Positions 52,474 to 61,905 are shown, numbered from the stretch's first letter. The stretch is 64,000 nt of DNA from Firmicutes bacterium UBA7510 (GCA_002479485.1 DLNM01000052.1:119878-183877); one strand, 5' to 3'. Program-made: numbers and translations. The notes: generated from the sequence alone by a model not told the origin.

Positions 52474-53958
52474 ATGAGAATATTTACAACTGGAGCCAAG
52501 AAGGTTTTGACGTTTACACTAGTCATGTTAATATTATTTACACAGGTAGGGTATGGTTTTAACTATACAAGAGAAGAATTAGAAGCTAAAATTGATAAAA
52601 TAGCTTCAGAACGAGGAGTGCCATCAGTCTTTGTAAAGGCAATTGCACAAATTGAATCAGGTTTTGAACATTTCAATTCTAATGGAACTCCAAAAATATC
52701 ATCAGGTGGTCATATTGGTTTAATGCAAGTAGGCAATTCTTATAATAATTTTAGCACAGAAAAATTAAAGTATGATGTTGACTACAATATAAATGCAGGT
52801 ATAGATGTACTTCTTGCTAAATGGAACGCAAGTGTACAAAATAGCAGTATTTCAAGTGTTGGTAATATGGACCCTAATGTACTTGAAAATTGGTACTTTG
52901 CACTATGGGCATATAATGGTTGGATTGGCAGGAATAATCCTAATGCTAGCTCCAAAGCATATCAAGACAAAGTTTACAAAGTTTGCGAAAGCTATTTTGA
53001 CCAATCTATAAATAAAATAGATACAACAAGGCTTCCTGCGTCAGGCAGGCCAAGTAGAGGTCTTAATATAGCTACACCTGTCAATAAAAATTACGCAAAT
53101 ATAATTCAGTATAACAAAAATGATTTAGTACTGATTAATAGTATAGTAGATACTAGGTATTTATATGATGCACCATCTGGAAATGCAACAAGCAGTATAA
53201 ATAGTGGCCAAATGGCGCAAATAATAGATGGTCCAACACTTAAAGGTGGTTATTATTGGTATAAAGTGCAGGTAAACGATAAAGTAAGTGGATGGATAGA
53301 AAGAAATTGGATAAAAAAGATAGGTGACACAAAATATGGAATTTATCCATTTGAGGATATATTATATCATTGGAGTGCAAGCTCAATAATGAATCTATAT
53401 AATCTTAAACTTATAAGTGGTAAAACAAGCACTGAATTTTGTCCTGATGACAGTATGTCTATAGAAGAATTTTCTGCACTTTTTTCTAAAGTTTTTAATA
53501 TAACTAGTGAAAGTGAAGAAGAATTAAGATTTGCGGACAAAGATGAGATTAGTCCATGGGCAGTTGATTATATTAGAGCCTTGGATGAAGCACAGCTGCT
53601 TGGACTTTACGGTGAGAACATTAATGCATCTGCTAATATAAGCAGAGGAGAAATAACTTATATAATAGCAAAACAGCTTATAAAGCTTGAACAAGAAAAA
53701 TTTGATGCTGAGTCAAAATCACTTGGAGTTGAAAGAACCTTTGATGTAAATGAGGCATTTAAATTGTCAGATATTAAATTACCTTTTAAGGATGTTGAAG
53801 GCTTAGCAGATTTTCAAATTAATAATATTAAGATAGTATATTCCAAGGGAATAATCAGTGGAGAAGATAATAATACTTTCAATTATAACGTAAGTATTAC
53901 TAGAGGAGCAGCTGCATCTGTAATGAACAAGCTATATGAAATGTTTAATAATAAATAA
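52474..53958 (+). CDS. Secreted lytic transglycosylase with SH3-like and SLH regions
   Basis: A 494-residue exported wall protein. A signal peptide (about 1-30, VLTFTLVMLILFTQVGYG) precedes a lysozyme-like SLT domain (about 30-180) with AIAQIESGFEHFN, the catalytic Glu being in IESGF, and GLMQVGNS. A bacterial SH3 region follows (about 215-285, VLINSIVDTRYLYDAPSGNATSSINSGQMAQI and WIERNWIKKIG). Three SLH-like repeats fill 295-494 (ADKDEISPWAVDYIRALDEAQLLG and VYSKGIISGEDNNTFNYNVSITRGAAA). It would cleave peptidoglycan while held in the wall by SLH contacts. Confidence 0.88.
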   Translation: MRIFTTGAKKVLTFTLVMLILFTQVGYGFNYTREELEAKIDKIASERGVPSVFVKAIAQIESGFEHFNSNGTPKISSGGHIGLMQVGNSYNNFSTEKLKYDVDYNINAGIDVLLAKWNASVQNSSISSVGNMDPNVLENWYFALWAYNGWIGRNNPNASSKAYQDKVYKVCESYFDQSINKIDTTRLPASGRPSRGLNIATPVNKNYANIIQYNKNDLVLINSIVDTRYLYDAPSGNATSSINSGQMAQIIDGPTLKGGYYWYKVQVNDKVSGWIERNWIKKIGDTKYGIYPFEDILYHWSASSIMNLYNLKLISGKTSTEFCPDDSMSIEEFSALFSKVFNITSESEEELRFADKDEISPWAVDYIRALDEAQLLGLYGENINASANISRGEITYIIAKQLIKLEQEKFDAESKSLGVERTFDVNEAFKLSDIKLPFKDVEGLADFQINNIKIVYSKGIISGEDNNTFNYNVSITRGAAASVMNKLYEMFNNK

Positions 53959-53987
53959 AATTAGCGCATTTTGCGCTAATTTTATTA
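53957..53987. terminator. Bidirectional terminator
   Basis: The stem AAAATTAGCGC / GCGCTAATTTT with a five-base loop, A and T runs on both sides; it separates the convergent transglycosylase and GGDEF genes. Confidence 0.9.
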
Positions 53988-54001
53988 TGTAGAAGAAATT
54001 A

Positions 54002-55666
54002 TTATTTATTTCTAACAAATGATTTTTGTCTTGACTTAAACATATACATTTTTTTATCCGCTCTATTAAAGGTACTGTATAAATCTCTATCTAAATAGCT
54101 ATCATAAAACTCAAAGCCATATGCAACACTTAACTGCAAATTTCCATAACTATATCTTTCAAAAGTATCATATAATGTTTTTATTTTTTCTTGCAAGGTA
54201 TTTATATTTGTATGAATTGATATTACTACAAATTCATCTCCGCCAATTCTAAAAATTTGCTCTCCATTTACAAATACTTTATTTAAGCAATCAGCACATA
54301 ATTTTATATATTTATCCCCAATCATATGCCCGAGATTGTCATTTATTGATTTTAATCTATTAAGGTCAAATACAATAATAGCAATATCGCCAGAATTAAT
54401 TCTTTTTAGGGAAAGAGAAGATAACATTTTATCAAAGGCAGCCCGATTTTTTAGCTTTGTCAATTCATCAGTATAAGCTATTGATTTTAATGTTTGATTA
54501 TTTTGTAAAATTGAATTTGCATTTGTTATATTTGATATGAGTTTTGAAAAATACATAAACCCTATGGTTACCACAAATACAAGCAAAGAGTATTTATACA
54601 ACAGTATATTACTGTCATAAAAGCTAAAATTGAAATTTAAAAAATCTATAATTCCAAAGAAAAAAATAATCAAAGACGATAATGCAACTATAGGCATTAA
54701 AGGATTTTTTAATTTAAGTTCTAAATAGCAAGTATAAATTATAATTAAAATACTAAAAATAGAAATCATATAGTAAAAATTTAATATAATTGGTAAATCA
54801 ATAAATTTAAATAAGACTCCAATAGTTATTATAAGGACAAATATAAAATTACCTATTACTAAATATGATATATATCTTTTATATTTAGAACATAATTTAT
54901 AGATCAAAAGTAATATGCACAAAGGTTGAATATATAGCAAAAATAGATTTATATTAGATATTGCAACTGGATCAAAAAATATATTCATAATAGGCTGTTT
55001 ACTAGGAAAATACAAACCTAATGATATGCAAAATAAGCTAAAAAATAAAAATGTAGAATCTATTTGATTTTTCTTCTTAAAAGATATAAAAAAATAAATT
55101 CCTATAAAACCAATGCTTATACATATTAAACTCATAATTAAATCTTTAACTGAAACAGATAAGATAAAAGCAATTAATGAATTTAATTTACATAAATATA
55201 TTGTGTTAATTTTTCCACAATATGTCTTATATGGTGAGGATAAAACGATTTTTAATTCTTTACCCTTATACTGATTTCCTAGCTCGATTATATTAAGAGA
55301 AATACCAGGGTTTTTAGAATCTATGGCTACTTTTTCATATATTATGTCATCGTCTAGGTAAACGATAACATTCTGATTGATAGTATTTAACATTAAATAA
55401 GCACTGCCTATATCTTCCTTAATCGTGTGCTTTAGATACAAAGTGTCGTCAGTACCAACACCTTTAATATTTGATAAATTTTTAAGATGTATACTTTTTT
55501 CACTATTATTTATATTGTACTCCCAGTCGTTATTTAACCTAACAAGTTCCTCCATCATATGAGGGTGTGAGAAAAGTCTTATTATAGATAAAATAAAAGC
55601 TAAAGATATTATGATTCCTGAGAACAAAAAAATAAGTAACTTATTTTTATTTTTGTCTTTAATCAT
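54002..55666 (-). CDS. Membrane diguanylate cyclase (GGDEF) with extracellular sensor region
   Basis: A 554-residue protein making cyclic di-GMP. TM1 (about 8-28) leads to an extracellular domain of about 140 residues; seven or eight membrane segments (about 165-375) follow in a 7TMR-DISM-like layout. The cytoplasmic GGDEF domain (about 395-554) has DELTKLKNRAAFDKML, FDLNRLKSINDNLGHMIGD and the active RIGGDEF. The I-site RxxD expected five residues before GGDEF is absent, so product inhibition at that site is unlikely. AGGTGAT precedes the start. The signal sensed is unknown. Confidence 0.9.
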   Translation of the reverse strand: MIKDKNKNKLLIFLFSGIIISLAFILSIIRLFSHPHMMEELVRLNNDWEYNINNSEKSIHLKNLSNIKGVGTDDTLYLKHTIKEDIGSAYLMLNTINQNVIVYLDDDIIYEKVAIDSKNPGISLNIIELGNQYKGKELKIVLSSPYKTYCGKINTIYLCKLNSLIAFILSVSVKDLIMSLICISIGFIGIYFFISFKKKNQIDSTFLFFSLFCISLGLYFPSKQPIMNIFFDPVAISNINLFLLYIQPLCILLLIYKLCSKYKRYISYLVIGNFIFVLIITIGVLFKFIDLPIILNFYYMISIFSILIIIYTCYLELKLKNPLMPIVALSSLIIFFFGIIDFLNFNFSFYDSNILLYKYSLLVFVVTIGFMYFSKLISNITNANSILQNNQTLKSIAYTDELTKLKNRAAFDKMLSSLSLKRINSGDIAIIVFDLNRLKSINDNLGHMIGDKYIKLCADCLNKVFVNGEQIFRIGGDEFVVISIHTNINTLQEKIKTLYDTFERYSYGNLQLSVAYGFEFYDSYLDRDLYSTFNRADKKMYMFKSRQKSFVRNK

Positions 55667-55740
55667 TTTATCACCTAAAGTTTAATATTTATTACATAAT
55701 AACATTATATTATACAAAATTCAACAATATAATTAGATTG

Positions 55741-56628
55741 CTATATATGGTTAAGCTTAAAATAGTCATACCATTCTAAGAATTCTTTCTCATGCAAGCT
55801 ATTTTTATGATAAACAAAGTTAAACTCTCTAGTTTCGTTAAAGTTAAAAATATTTATTTTACACAATTGTCCATTGATTAGTTCCTTTTTTACGGCTTCT
55901 TCGTACACAAAGGTTATGCCTAAATTCTTTTCAACTAAATACTTTATAACATTCATATTACCTAGCTCAATAAAATTTTTGAAACAATCAATTGATAAAT
56001 TACGTTCCTGCATAAAATGCTCAAATATATCTCTAGTACCTGAGCCATATTCACGAAGTATCACTCTTTCAGAAAATAAGTTATCAAAAATAACTGTTTC
56101 ATGAGCATAAATTGAATCGTTAGAACAAACACCGATAAAATTTTCCATAGAGAACAATCTATGATTATATTCAGATTTATTGAAATTTCCCTCAATTAGT
56201 GCAAAGTCTATTTCGCCTTCATTTAACTTGTCTAAAAGAGTTTTAGTATTTTGTACATTCATAGTAATATGAAGGTCAGGATATAACAATATTAATTTTT
56301 CAAGTATAGGTGGCATCACGTATTCACCTATAGTCAATGTTGCTCCAAAGATTATAGGTTTTTTTTGATTGTTTTTATTATTTATCAATAGTTTAATTCT
56401 CTCAGAACTTGAATGCATAGACATAGCAAATGAATAAAGCTCCTTACCTGTATCCGTTAAAATAAGATTTTTATTGCTGTATTCAAATAATTTGCAATTA
56501 TAAAATTCTTCTAGATACTTTACATGCTGTGTAACCGCAGGCTGTGTAATATGCAACAATTCAGCAGTTTTAGTATAGCTTCCTAGTTTGCAGAGTACTA
56601 AAAATGTTTTCAATCTATAATCAATCAA
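55741..56628 (-). CDS. LysR-type transcriptional regulator
   Basis: A 295-residue LysR regulator. The winged helix-turn-helix is DYRLKTFLVLCKLGSYTKTAELLHITQPAVTQHVKYLEEFY (residues about 2-42), followed by a periplasmic-binding-like effector domain with FALIEGNFNKSEY. GGAGG (complement 56634-56638) sits five bases before a TTG at 56628; the ATG at 56640 overlaps that site, so I take TTG. It is divergent from the YeiH-type gene, the same arrangement as yeiE-yeiH, and probably controls it. Confidence 0.92.
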   Translation of the reverse strand: MIDYRLKTFLVLCKLGSYTKTAELLHITQPAVTQHVKYLEEFYNCKLFEYSNKNLILTDTGKELYSFAMSMHSSSERIKLLINNKNNQKKPIIFGATLTIGEYVMPPILEKLILLYPDLHITMNVQNTKTLLDKLNEGEIDFALIEGNFNKSEYNHRLFSMENFIGVCSNDSIYAHETVIFDNLFSERVILREYGSGTRDIFEHFMQERNLSIDCFKNFIELGNMNVIKYLVEKNLGITFVYEEAVKKELINGQLCKINIFNFNETREFNFVYHKNSLHEKEFLEWYDYFKLNHI

Positions 56629-56640
56629 AGTTACCTCCAT

Positions 56641-56657
56641 TATAAATTTAATTTATA
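56641..56657. promoter_or_regulatory. Candidate LysR operator in the divergent intergenic region
   Basis: An imperfect palindrome TATAAATTTAATTTATA sits directly before the regulator gene in the 96-base region it shares with the exporter gene. It fits a T-N11-A LysR box, though AT-rich DNA makes chance palindromes common. Confidence 0.4.
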
Positions 56658-56736
56658 GATATATAAATATATATAATTTGATATTATACTAAAAATGTAA
56701 TAAAATCAATACTGAAATTAGACAGGAGGACTTAAC

Positions 56737-57753
56737 ATGAATTTTATAAAGAAAAATGCAGCAGGTATCTTATTAACAGCTGCATTAGGCGTAATTTCTG
56801 TAATTATAAGCGAATATATACCATATCATTTGATTAGTGCAGGTGTATTTGCAATGATTATTGGAATGATTTTAAACCCTGTAGTATCAAAGGGAAATTA
56901 TTTTAATTACGGTATTGGATTTGTATCAAAAAAAGTTTTAAAATTCGCAATAATATTAATGGGGCTAAGACTAAGCTTTTCTCAAGTTTTTCAAGTTGGT
57001 AAGTATTCTTTAATAGTAATGGTTTTTACACTTTTATGTGCCTTTGGCGGAGGTTATTTACTGGGCAAGATATTTAAAATGAATTGGAAGCTATCTGGTC
57101 TAATATCTGCCGGTACTGGAATATGTGGTGGTTCTGCAATAGCGGCAATTGCACCAACTATTGATGCAGAGGATAGAGACGTAGCATATGCAATATCAGC
57201 TACATTTATATTTGATATAGTAATGGTTATACTGTTTCCAATTATGGGTAAAGCCTTTGGAATGACGGATTTTGGATATGGGCTTTGGGCAGGAACTGCT
57301 GTAAATGATACCTCATCAGTTGTAGCAGCAGGGTATGCATTTTCGGATGTAGCAGGAAATTTTTCTGTAATAGTAAAATTAACAAGAACCTTGTCCATAA
57401 TACCAGCAGTATTAATTTTTTCATTCATTAATGAAAGATTAAATGCTAAACAAAATAAAGAAAAGGGTAAGCATAAAAAAGTTGATTTAAAAAAGATATT
57501 TCCATATTTTATACTAATGTTCTTAGGGATGGTCGCTGTTAGAAGCCTTAACATTATACCAGTTTCAATTACTGAAAATATAGCCGATATAAGTAAATTT
57601 TTAATGGTTATGGCATTAGGTGCTATTGGTTTAAAAACAAATTTTAAAGAAGTATCAAAATCAGGATTTAAGCCAATGCTTCATGGATTTATCATATCAG
57701 CATTAGTAGTAGTAGTTTCATTTGTAGTACAAATGTTTTTAGGACAGGTATAA
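56737..57753 (+). CDS. YeiH/UPF0324 family putative sulfate or sulfite exporter
   Basis: A 338-residue membrane protein with about ten segments. The YeiH family blocks are present: ILMGLRLSFSQVFQVGK, SAGTGICGGSAIAAIAPTIDAEDRDVAYAISATFIFD, and AGTAVNDTSSVVAAGYAFS, with KTNFKEVSKSGFKPMLHGF near the end. Annotation as a sulfate exporter is by family; the role is not proven. AGGAGG precedes ATG. The adjacent LysR regulator is likely to control it. Confidence 0.9.
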   Translation: MNFIKKNAAGILLTAALGVISVIISEYIPYHLISAGVFAMIIGMILNPVVSKGNYFNYGIGFVSKKVLKFAIILMGLRLSFSQVFQVGKYSLIVMVFTLLCAFGGGYLLGKIFKMNWKLSGLISAGTGICGGSAIAAIAPTIDAEDRDVAYAISATFIFDIVMVILFPIMGKAFGMTDFGYGLWAGTAVNDTSSVVAAGYAFSDVAGNFSVIVKLTRTLSIIPAVLIFSFINERLNAKQNKEKGKHKKVDLKKIFPYFILMFLGMVAVRSLNIIPVSITENIADISKFLMVMALGAIGLKTNFKEVSKSGFKPMLHGFIISALVVVVSFVVQMFLGQV

Positions 57754-57783
57754 ATAAGTATAAAAATTAAACATTATGCGACT

Positions 57784-57826
57784 AAGGTCTTGTTTCGATA
57801 TTCCATCGGAGCAAGATCTTTTCTGT
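57784..57826 (+). terminator. Terminator after the YeiH-type gene
   Basis: A 16-bp stem AAGGTCTTGTTTCGAT / ATCGGAGCAAGATCTT with three G-U pairs, followed by a short T run. Confidence 0.72.
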
Positions 57827-57937
57827 TTGTCGAATATTGTTATATGATTAAAATTCACTGTTAATAAAAATAATGGTATTTTAATTATAAGAATGCATAT
57901 TTAATATATTGTATAATTTATATATAATGGAGGAATT

Positions 57938-58780
57938 ATGATAAAAAGTAAACGCGTTTTGATTATTACCGTGATTTCAGTAATAATGCTTAGCTTTTTT
58001 CCAGCATTTGCAGGAAGTCTAACACAAAAAATTGAGGTTCTATTTAACCGTATTAGTATATTTGTAAATAACAAGCAGATTGCTGTAGATAACATCGTAT
58101 ATAATGGAACTACATATATTCCATTACGTGCAGTTGGAGAAATGATTGGAATGAAAGTTAGTTGGTCTCAAAAGACTAATAAGGTAGATTTAAACAGTAA
58201 TGATACATTTATGCTAAAGTATACTGACGGAAAATATAATATAACTGATGCTAATCCAATACCACTAAAAGACGGATATTATTATAGGTGGAATTACCTA
58301 ATGCTTCAATTTGATAGTGAGATAAAGGGAATTGTTAATAATAATAATGTTTATTTAGTTGATTATATGGGTAACAAAATTAATGTAAATTGTGAGGTTT
58401 CTTCTGAAGACAAATGTGCTTTTATTATCGCTTTGCCAAATGATTTAGAGTTAGATTGCTACTATAGCTTATATATTCCAAAGCAGTCAATAACAATGGC
58501 TAACGGTGACTTATACAATGAAGATATTTTAATATATTTTAAAACTGCTACTAACGTTATAAAAGGAGAAGTAAAATCGGATAAAACATTATTTGATAAA
58601 CAAATAATATTAAAAAATTCTCAGGGACAGGAGTACAAAAAAGTAATTCTTAATAAAAATCAGTTTTTATTTGTTGATATGCCAGCTGGTGAATATAAAG
58701 TAACAGTAGATGGTGTTACATATGGGAGTATAATTATTGAAGCAAATAAAATTAATAATGTGACTGTTATTGAAAAATAA
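57938..58780 (+). CDS. Exported stalk-domain protein (copper amine oxidase N-terminal-like)
   Basis: A 280-residue secreted protein. A signal peptide (LIITVISVIMLSFFPAFAG) is followed by a copper-amine-oxidase-N-like stalk domain (about 35-90: ISIFVNNKQIAVDNIVYNGTTYIPLRAVGEMIGMKVSWSQ). The rest (about 100-280) is beta-rich; near 205-280 it resembles a SpaA/Cna-like or transthyretin-like fold (GEVKSDKTLFDKQIILKNSQG...PAGEYKVTVDG). Despite the name, these domains are not oxidases. A cell-surface or wall-associated role is inferred. GGAGG supports the ATG. Confidence 0.82.
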   Translation: MIKSKRVLIITVISVIMLSFFPAFAGSLTQKIEVLFNRISIFVNNKQIAVDNIVYNGTTYIPLRAVGEMIGMKVSWSQKTNKVDLNSNDTFMLKYTDGKYNITDANPIPLKDGYYYRWNYLMLQFDSEIKGIVNNNNVYLVDYMGNKINVNCEVSSEDKCAFIIALPNDLELDCYYSLYIPKQSITMANGDLYNEDILIYFKTATNVIKGEVKSDKTLFDKQIILKNSQGQEYKKVILNKNQFLFVDMPAGEYKVTVDGVTYGSIIIEANKINNVTVIEK

Positions 58781-58783
58781 AAT

Positions 58784-58824
58784 AAAAGCTTCACTAATAT
58801 TTAGTAATTAGTGAAGCTTTTTAA
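58784..58824. terminator. Bidirectional terminator
   Basis: The 15-bp stem AAAAGCTTCACTAAT / ATTAGTGAAGCTTTT with a T run after it and an A run before it, between convergent genes. Confidence 0.88.
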
Positions 58825-58846
58825 TCGGAAATATCCTTTATGTTCT

Positions 58847-59098
58847 TTAAGCTATAGGACCTTGGATAAGTTCTATAGCCCTTTCAAAATCACTTTTATT
58901 AACCATAATATCAGTTCCGTATAAAGAAGTACCAGCGTATATTCTCATATAAGCACCTGATTCATAGTCGTGGAGAATGTACGGAATAGAGTTGTCTTTT
59001 AATATACTTTCTATTATAGAAAGCTCATAATTGTTATTTGTTGTTTTTAAATTAACTAATTCAATATCTTCCTTCGAATTTCCTTTTTTAAAAAACAT
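58847..59098 (-). CDS. DUF2007-like small protein
   Basis: An 83-residue protein resembling DUF2007 (putative signal transducing protein): NNYELSIIESILKDNSIPYILHDYESGAYMRIYAGTSLYGTDIMVNKSDFERAIELI. The family fold is a small ferredoxin-like alpha/beta domain often attached to zinc ribbons; here the N-terminal MFFKKGN has no cysteines. The function is unknown. AAGGAG-like sequence precedes the ATG. No operon partner is clear. Confidence 0.75.
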   Translation of the reverse strand: MFFKKGNSKEDIELVNLKTTNNNYELSIIESILKDNSIPYILHDYESGAYMRIYAGTSLYGTDIMVNKSDFERAIELIQGPIA

Positions 59099-59157
59099 TA
59101 TAAACTCCTTGTAAATTTATTCTATACATTCATGTAATCAGTACCATACTATATTTC

Positions 59158-59472
59158 TTATTTAGATGTTCTTCCTAATTTAATAAAAGAATTCAAAATA
59201 CCGAGAACAACTCCTTCTTCAGAATCAATATTCATTGTATAGATACTAAAAAATTTATAGTCCTTTCTGGTAGTGAAATTATTTACAATTGCATCCATAA
59301 ACATTGTAGCAAAAGCCATTTCTGTATCAGCTGCTTCCTCATTTTTACTTATCTCTTGTTTCAACCAATTTGAAAAATCGGCCATAGTAGGATTAGATAA
59401 AAAAGTAACTATTAATAATATAACTAAAATTGCGACTGTAATTAGTATTGGTTTTTTTACTTTAGTTTCCAT
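59158..59472 (-). CDS. Small exported or membrane protein, DUF4359-like
   Basis: A protein of about 104 residues with one N-terminal hydrophobic segment (ILITVAILVILLIVTFLSNP) and a soluble C-terminal part (ADFSNWLKQEIS...KDYKFFSIYTMNIDSEEGVVLGILNSFIKLG). The NPTMADFSNWL block after the membrane segment and the FSIYT motif resemble DUF4359; I am fairly but not fully sure. The start is ambiguous: AAGGAG lies about ten bases before ATG 59472, while ATG 59496 has no ribosome site and a GTG at 59481 is too close. The function is unknown. Confidence 0.68.
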   Translation of the reverse strand: METKVKKPILITVAILVILLIVTFLSNPTMADFSNWLKQEISKNEEAADTEMAFATMFMDAIVNNFTTRKDYKFFSIYTMNIDSEEGVVLGILNSFIKLGRTSK

Positions 59473-59669
59473 TGTTTTCACACACTCCTTTTTCATAATA
59501 TTAGCAATATATAAACATTATACCAATAAATAGTATTTTTACAAGTGAAATATACTCATTATTAGTTATATGTTGTCGAAAAGCTATTGATTTTTTATAA
59601 TATAATAGTATAATTTAGCAATACATGATTATTAAAAAATTTGAAATACTATGTAATAGGAGATAAAAT

Positions 59670-59930
59670 ATGAAAAAAATTATAATGTTTTACTTGCACA
59701 ATTGTCCGCATTGCAAAAATGCAGAAAGAATGATGAGTGAATTAATAGAAAAAAATCCTAGATATAAAAATATCGAGATAGAGAAGATAGAAGAAAGTAA
59801 AAATGCTAAGATAGCAAGTACTTATGACTATTATTACGTACCAACCTATTATGTAAATGGTGAAAAAATTCACGAGGGTGTTCCGACAATGGAAAAAATA
59901 GATAATGTTTTTAAAAAGGCATTAGTGTGA
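59670..59930 (+). CDS. Thioredoxin/glutaredoxin-like protein with CPHC motif
   Basis: An 86-residue redox protein. KKIIMFYLHNCPHCKNAERMM carries the redox-active CPHC, and YYVPTYYVNGEKIHEG has the cis-proline TYY region. The small size fits a glutaredoxin-like thioredoxin rather than full thioredoxin. It probably reduces disulfides in the cytoplasm. No signal peptide is present. Its stop lies inside repeat copy H. Confidence 0.88.
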   Translation: MKKIIMFYLHNCPHCKNAERMMSELIEKNPRYKNIEIEKIEESKNAKIASTYDYYYVPTYYVNGEKIHEGVPTMEKIDNVFKKALV

Positions 59931-59973
59931 AAAAAACACTTCACAGTATGGAAAAATCAAAAAACGATTTTTC
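59926..59973 (+). repeat. Dispersed hairpin element, copy H (downstream of a gene)
   Basis: Module 1: TGTGAA / TTCACA (59926-59945). Module 3: GAAAAATC-aaaaaac-GATTTTTC (59951-59973), with the loop identical to copy G. Module 4 and the ribosome site are absent; a terminator follows instead. It is the only copy that does not precede a gene. Confidence 0.8.
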
Positions 59974-59992
59974 ACTTCTATTTAAATAAACT

Positions 59993-60032
59993 AAAAAAGT
60001 CTTTGGAGTTTTAAAACCCCAAAGACTTTTTT
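59993..60032. terminator. Bidirectional terminator
   Basis: The stem AAAAAAGTCTTTGG / CCAAAGACTTTTTT is extended inside by GTTT / AAAC, with T and A runs, between the thioredoxin-like gene and the convergent ABC permease. Confidence 0.9.
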
Positions 60033-60033
60033 A

Positions 60034-60834
60034 TTATAGATTTATTTTTTTCTCAACTAGATATCCTGAACCAAGCATTAATATTGAAGCCATTATACAA
60101 TTAAATACTATCATAACTGCAAATATTTGAAACATATGTGATGAAGGATATGTTACTGCTACGTTAGTGCTTATTTCAGTTAAAATAAATTCAAAATCAA
60201 ATATTTTTCCTACTAAATCAGCTAAATTACCATAAATAACATTTATAATTACGAATATGATGAAGCTTAGTACTCCGCCAAATTTAGTGTTGGAAAATAT
60301 ACTTTTTCTTATTGTAATAGCTGAATATACAGTTAGAATAAATACTATAGCACTTACTATACCTACGATAAATACTAATATTAAATCTCCAATATTTATA
60401 CCCAAGGTTCCACTTAGCAACATATTTAGTGCTTCTACTATTTGATTTAGTCCATCTGCTATAAGTGAAAAATCACCTACCATTTTGTATGCTATAATTG
60501 ATAAATTTGCTAGTACAAATATGGCATATGATGTAAAAAATATAAATCCAACTAAAATTATAGTGATTAGTTTTGAGCCTATTATTGCATATCCACTATT
60601 AGGTGTCATAAATAGCATGTATCCAGTCTTTTTATTTAAGTCATCACTGTAAGTTTTAATTAATTCATATAAGTATATAACTCCTAAAACTAATGGTGAA
60701 ATACCTAAAAATATAGCTATACCGTTTTGTCCATATGCTAATCCAAGACCTATATTAGCTAAAATTGCAGTTATAATTAGTATTAAAAATAATTTAGATT
60801 TTTTTATAAATTCATATTTTATAAGTTTTAACAT
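60034..60834 (-). CDS. ABC-2 type permease of a YtrA-regulated exporter
   Basis: A 266-residue membrane protein with about six segments (LILIITAILANIGLGLAY, IIGSKLITIILVGFIFFTSYAIFVL, ILVFIVGIVSAIVFILTVYSAI and others), without ATPase or substrate motifs. It is co-oriented with and overlaps its ATPase by one base. In YtrABC-like operons this part forms the membrane channel. The substrate is unknown; antimicrobial peptides or cell-envelope stress products are known inducers of such systems. Confidence 0.85.
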   Translation of the reverse strand: MLKLIKYEFIKKSKLFLILIITAILANIGLGLAYGQNGIAIFLGISPLVLGVIYLYELIKTYSDDLNKKTGYMLFMTPNSGYAIIGSKLITIILVGFIFFTSYAIFVLANLSIIAYKMVGDFSLIADGLNQIVEALNMLLSGTLGINIGDLILVFIVGIVSAIVFILTVYSAITIRKSIFSNTKFGGVLSFIIFVIINVIYGNLADLVGKIFDFEFILTEISTNVAVTYPSSHMFQIFAVMIVFNCIMASILMLGSGYLVEKKINL

Positions 60835-61529
60835 TATTTATATATCTCCTTGTATAAATTTTCAATAGACATTTGTCTCTCAACTCTTAAATCCTCTGCA
60901 TTACCATTCAAGGCAACTTTTGAGTCCTTAATAAATACAACACTGTCAAATAATTTTTCGATTTCATCAACAATATGACTAGATATTATAATAATTTTAT
61001 TTTCATCATATGCATTAACTATTGTTTCAATTGTTGCTTCTCTAGCTATTATATCTATACCATTTAAAGGCTCATCTAGCATATATATTGCTGCATCTCT
61101 AGATAATGTAAGTGCTAGTTTTAACTTTGCTGCTAACCCAGAGGATAGTGCTGATACCTTTGCATTAACATCAACACCAAGCTTTTTAATTAAATCTAAG
61201 CACTTATTCTTATTAAAATCTTTGTACATATCTTTATAGTAGTCTACTATACCACTTACTTTAAAGGTATCTATTAAAAAATTTTCCGTAGGCATATATG
61301 AAACTATAGCCTTCGTTTTATATGATACAGGTTGGTTGTTAATTAAAACTTCTCCTGTGCTTTGCTTATGAAGACCTGCTATAACCTTCATCAATGTAGT
61401 TTTACCACTACCATTTGGTCCTAAAAGCCCATAAATTTTGCCGCCTTCAAAATTAAGATTTACATTTTCTAGCGCAACTTTATTAAAATATTTTTTAGAT
61501 AAATTTTTTATTTCTAATAAATTACTCAT
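60834..61529 (-). CDS. ABC transporter ATPase (YtrB-like)
   Basis: A 231-residue ATP-binding protein. Walker A is GPNGSGKTT, the signature-like ALSSGLAAKL replaces LSGGQ with a weaker match, Walker B is IYMLDEPLNGID and the H-loop is IIISSHIVDEI. The altered signature is common in this exporter class. It overlaps the GntR gene by eight bases and the permease start by one, so all three are cotranscribed. Confidence 0.92.
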   Translation of the reverse strand: MSNLLEIKNLSKKYFNKVALENVNLNFEGGKIYGLLGPNGSGKTTLMKVIAGLHKQSTGEVLINNQPVSYKTKAIVSYMPTENFLIDTFKVSGIVDYYKDMYKDFNKNKCLDLIKKLGVDVNAKVSALSSGLAAKLKLALTLSRDAAIYMLDEPLNGIDIIAREATIETIVNAYDENKIIIISSHIVDEIEKLFDSVVFIKDSKVALNGNAEDLRVERQMSIENLYKEIYK

Positions 61530-61890
61530 TATATACTCCTTCTATATTGTCTTTTAATATACTTATAATTTCTTCTTTTTTATAACCTATACCCTTCATG
61601 CCTACTATAAAATTAAATAGTAGATCTTTTGCCATTTCAGAGCGGATGCTATTAATCTTTTCTTCTGATTCTGTAACAAATGTACCAAGTCCTCGTTTTG
61701 TAAAAACAATTCCTTCAATTTCTAGTTCCTTATATACTCTTGCAACAGTATTTAAATTAAGACCAATTTCATTAGCAAAATCTCTTGTAGAGGGCATCTT
61801 GTCACCTAAACTAAGCTTTCCAGTTATCAAATCCTGCTTAATTTTATTAACAACTTGAATGTATATCGGAACGTTGTTATCAAATTCCAT
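61522..61890 (-). CDS. GntR family regulator, YtrA subfamily
   Basis: A 122-residue repressor-type protein: winged helix of GntR (VPIYIQVVNKIKQDLITGKLSLGDKMPSTRDFANEIGLNLNTVARVYKELEIEGIVFTKRGLGTFV) with a short C-terminal dimerisation tail, no effector domain, as in YtrA. It likely represses its own operon with the ATPase and permease. A palindrome at 61906-61927 is a candidate operator. Confidence 0.93.
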   Translation of the reverse strand: MEFDNNVPIYIQVVNKIKQDLITGKLSLGDKMPSTRDFANEIGLNLNTVARVYKELEIEGIVFTKRGLGTFVTESEEKINSIRSEMAKDLLFNFIVGMKGIGYKKEEIISILKDNIEGVYNE

Positions 61891-61905
61891 ATTTACACCT
61901 CACTT

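Noticed and set aside
57054..57554. A 166-codon open frame opposite the YeiH-type gene
   Set aside because: It is the antisense of a repetitive membrane protein sequence and has no supporting signals.
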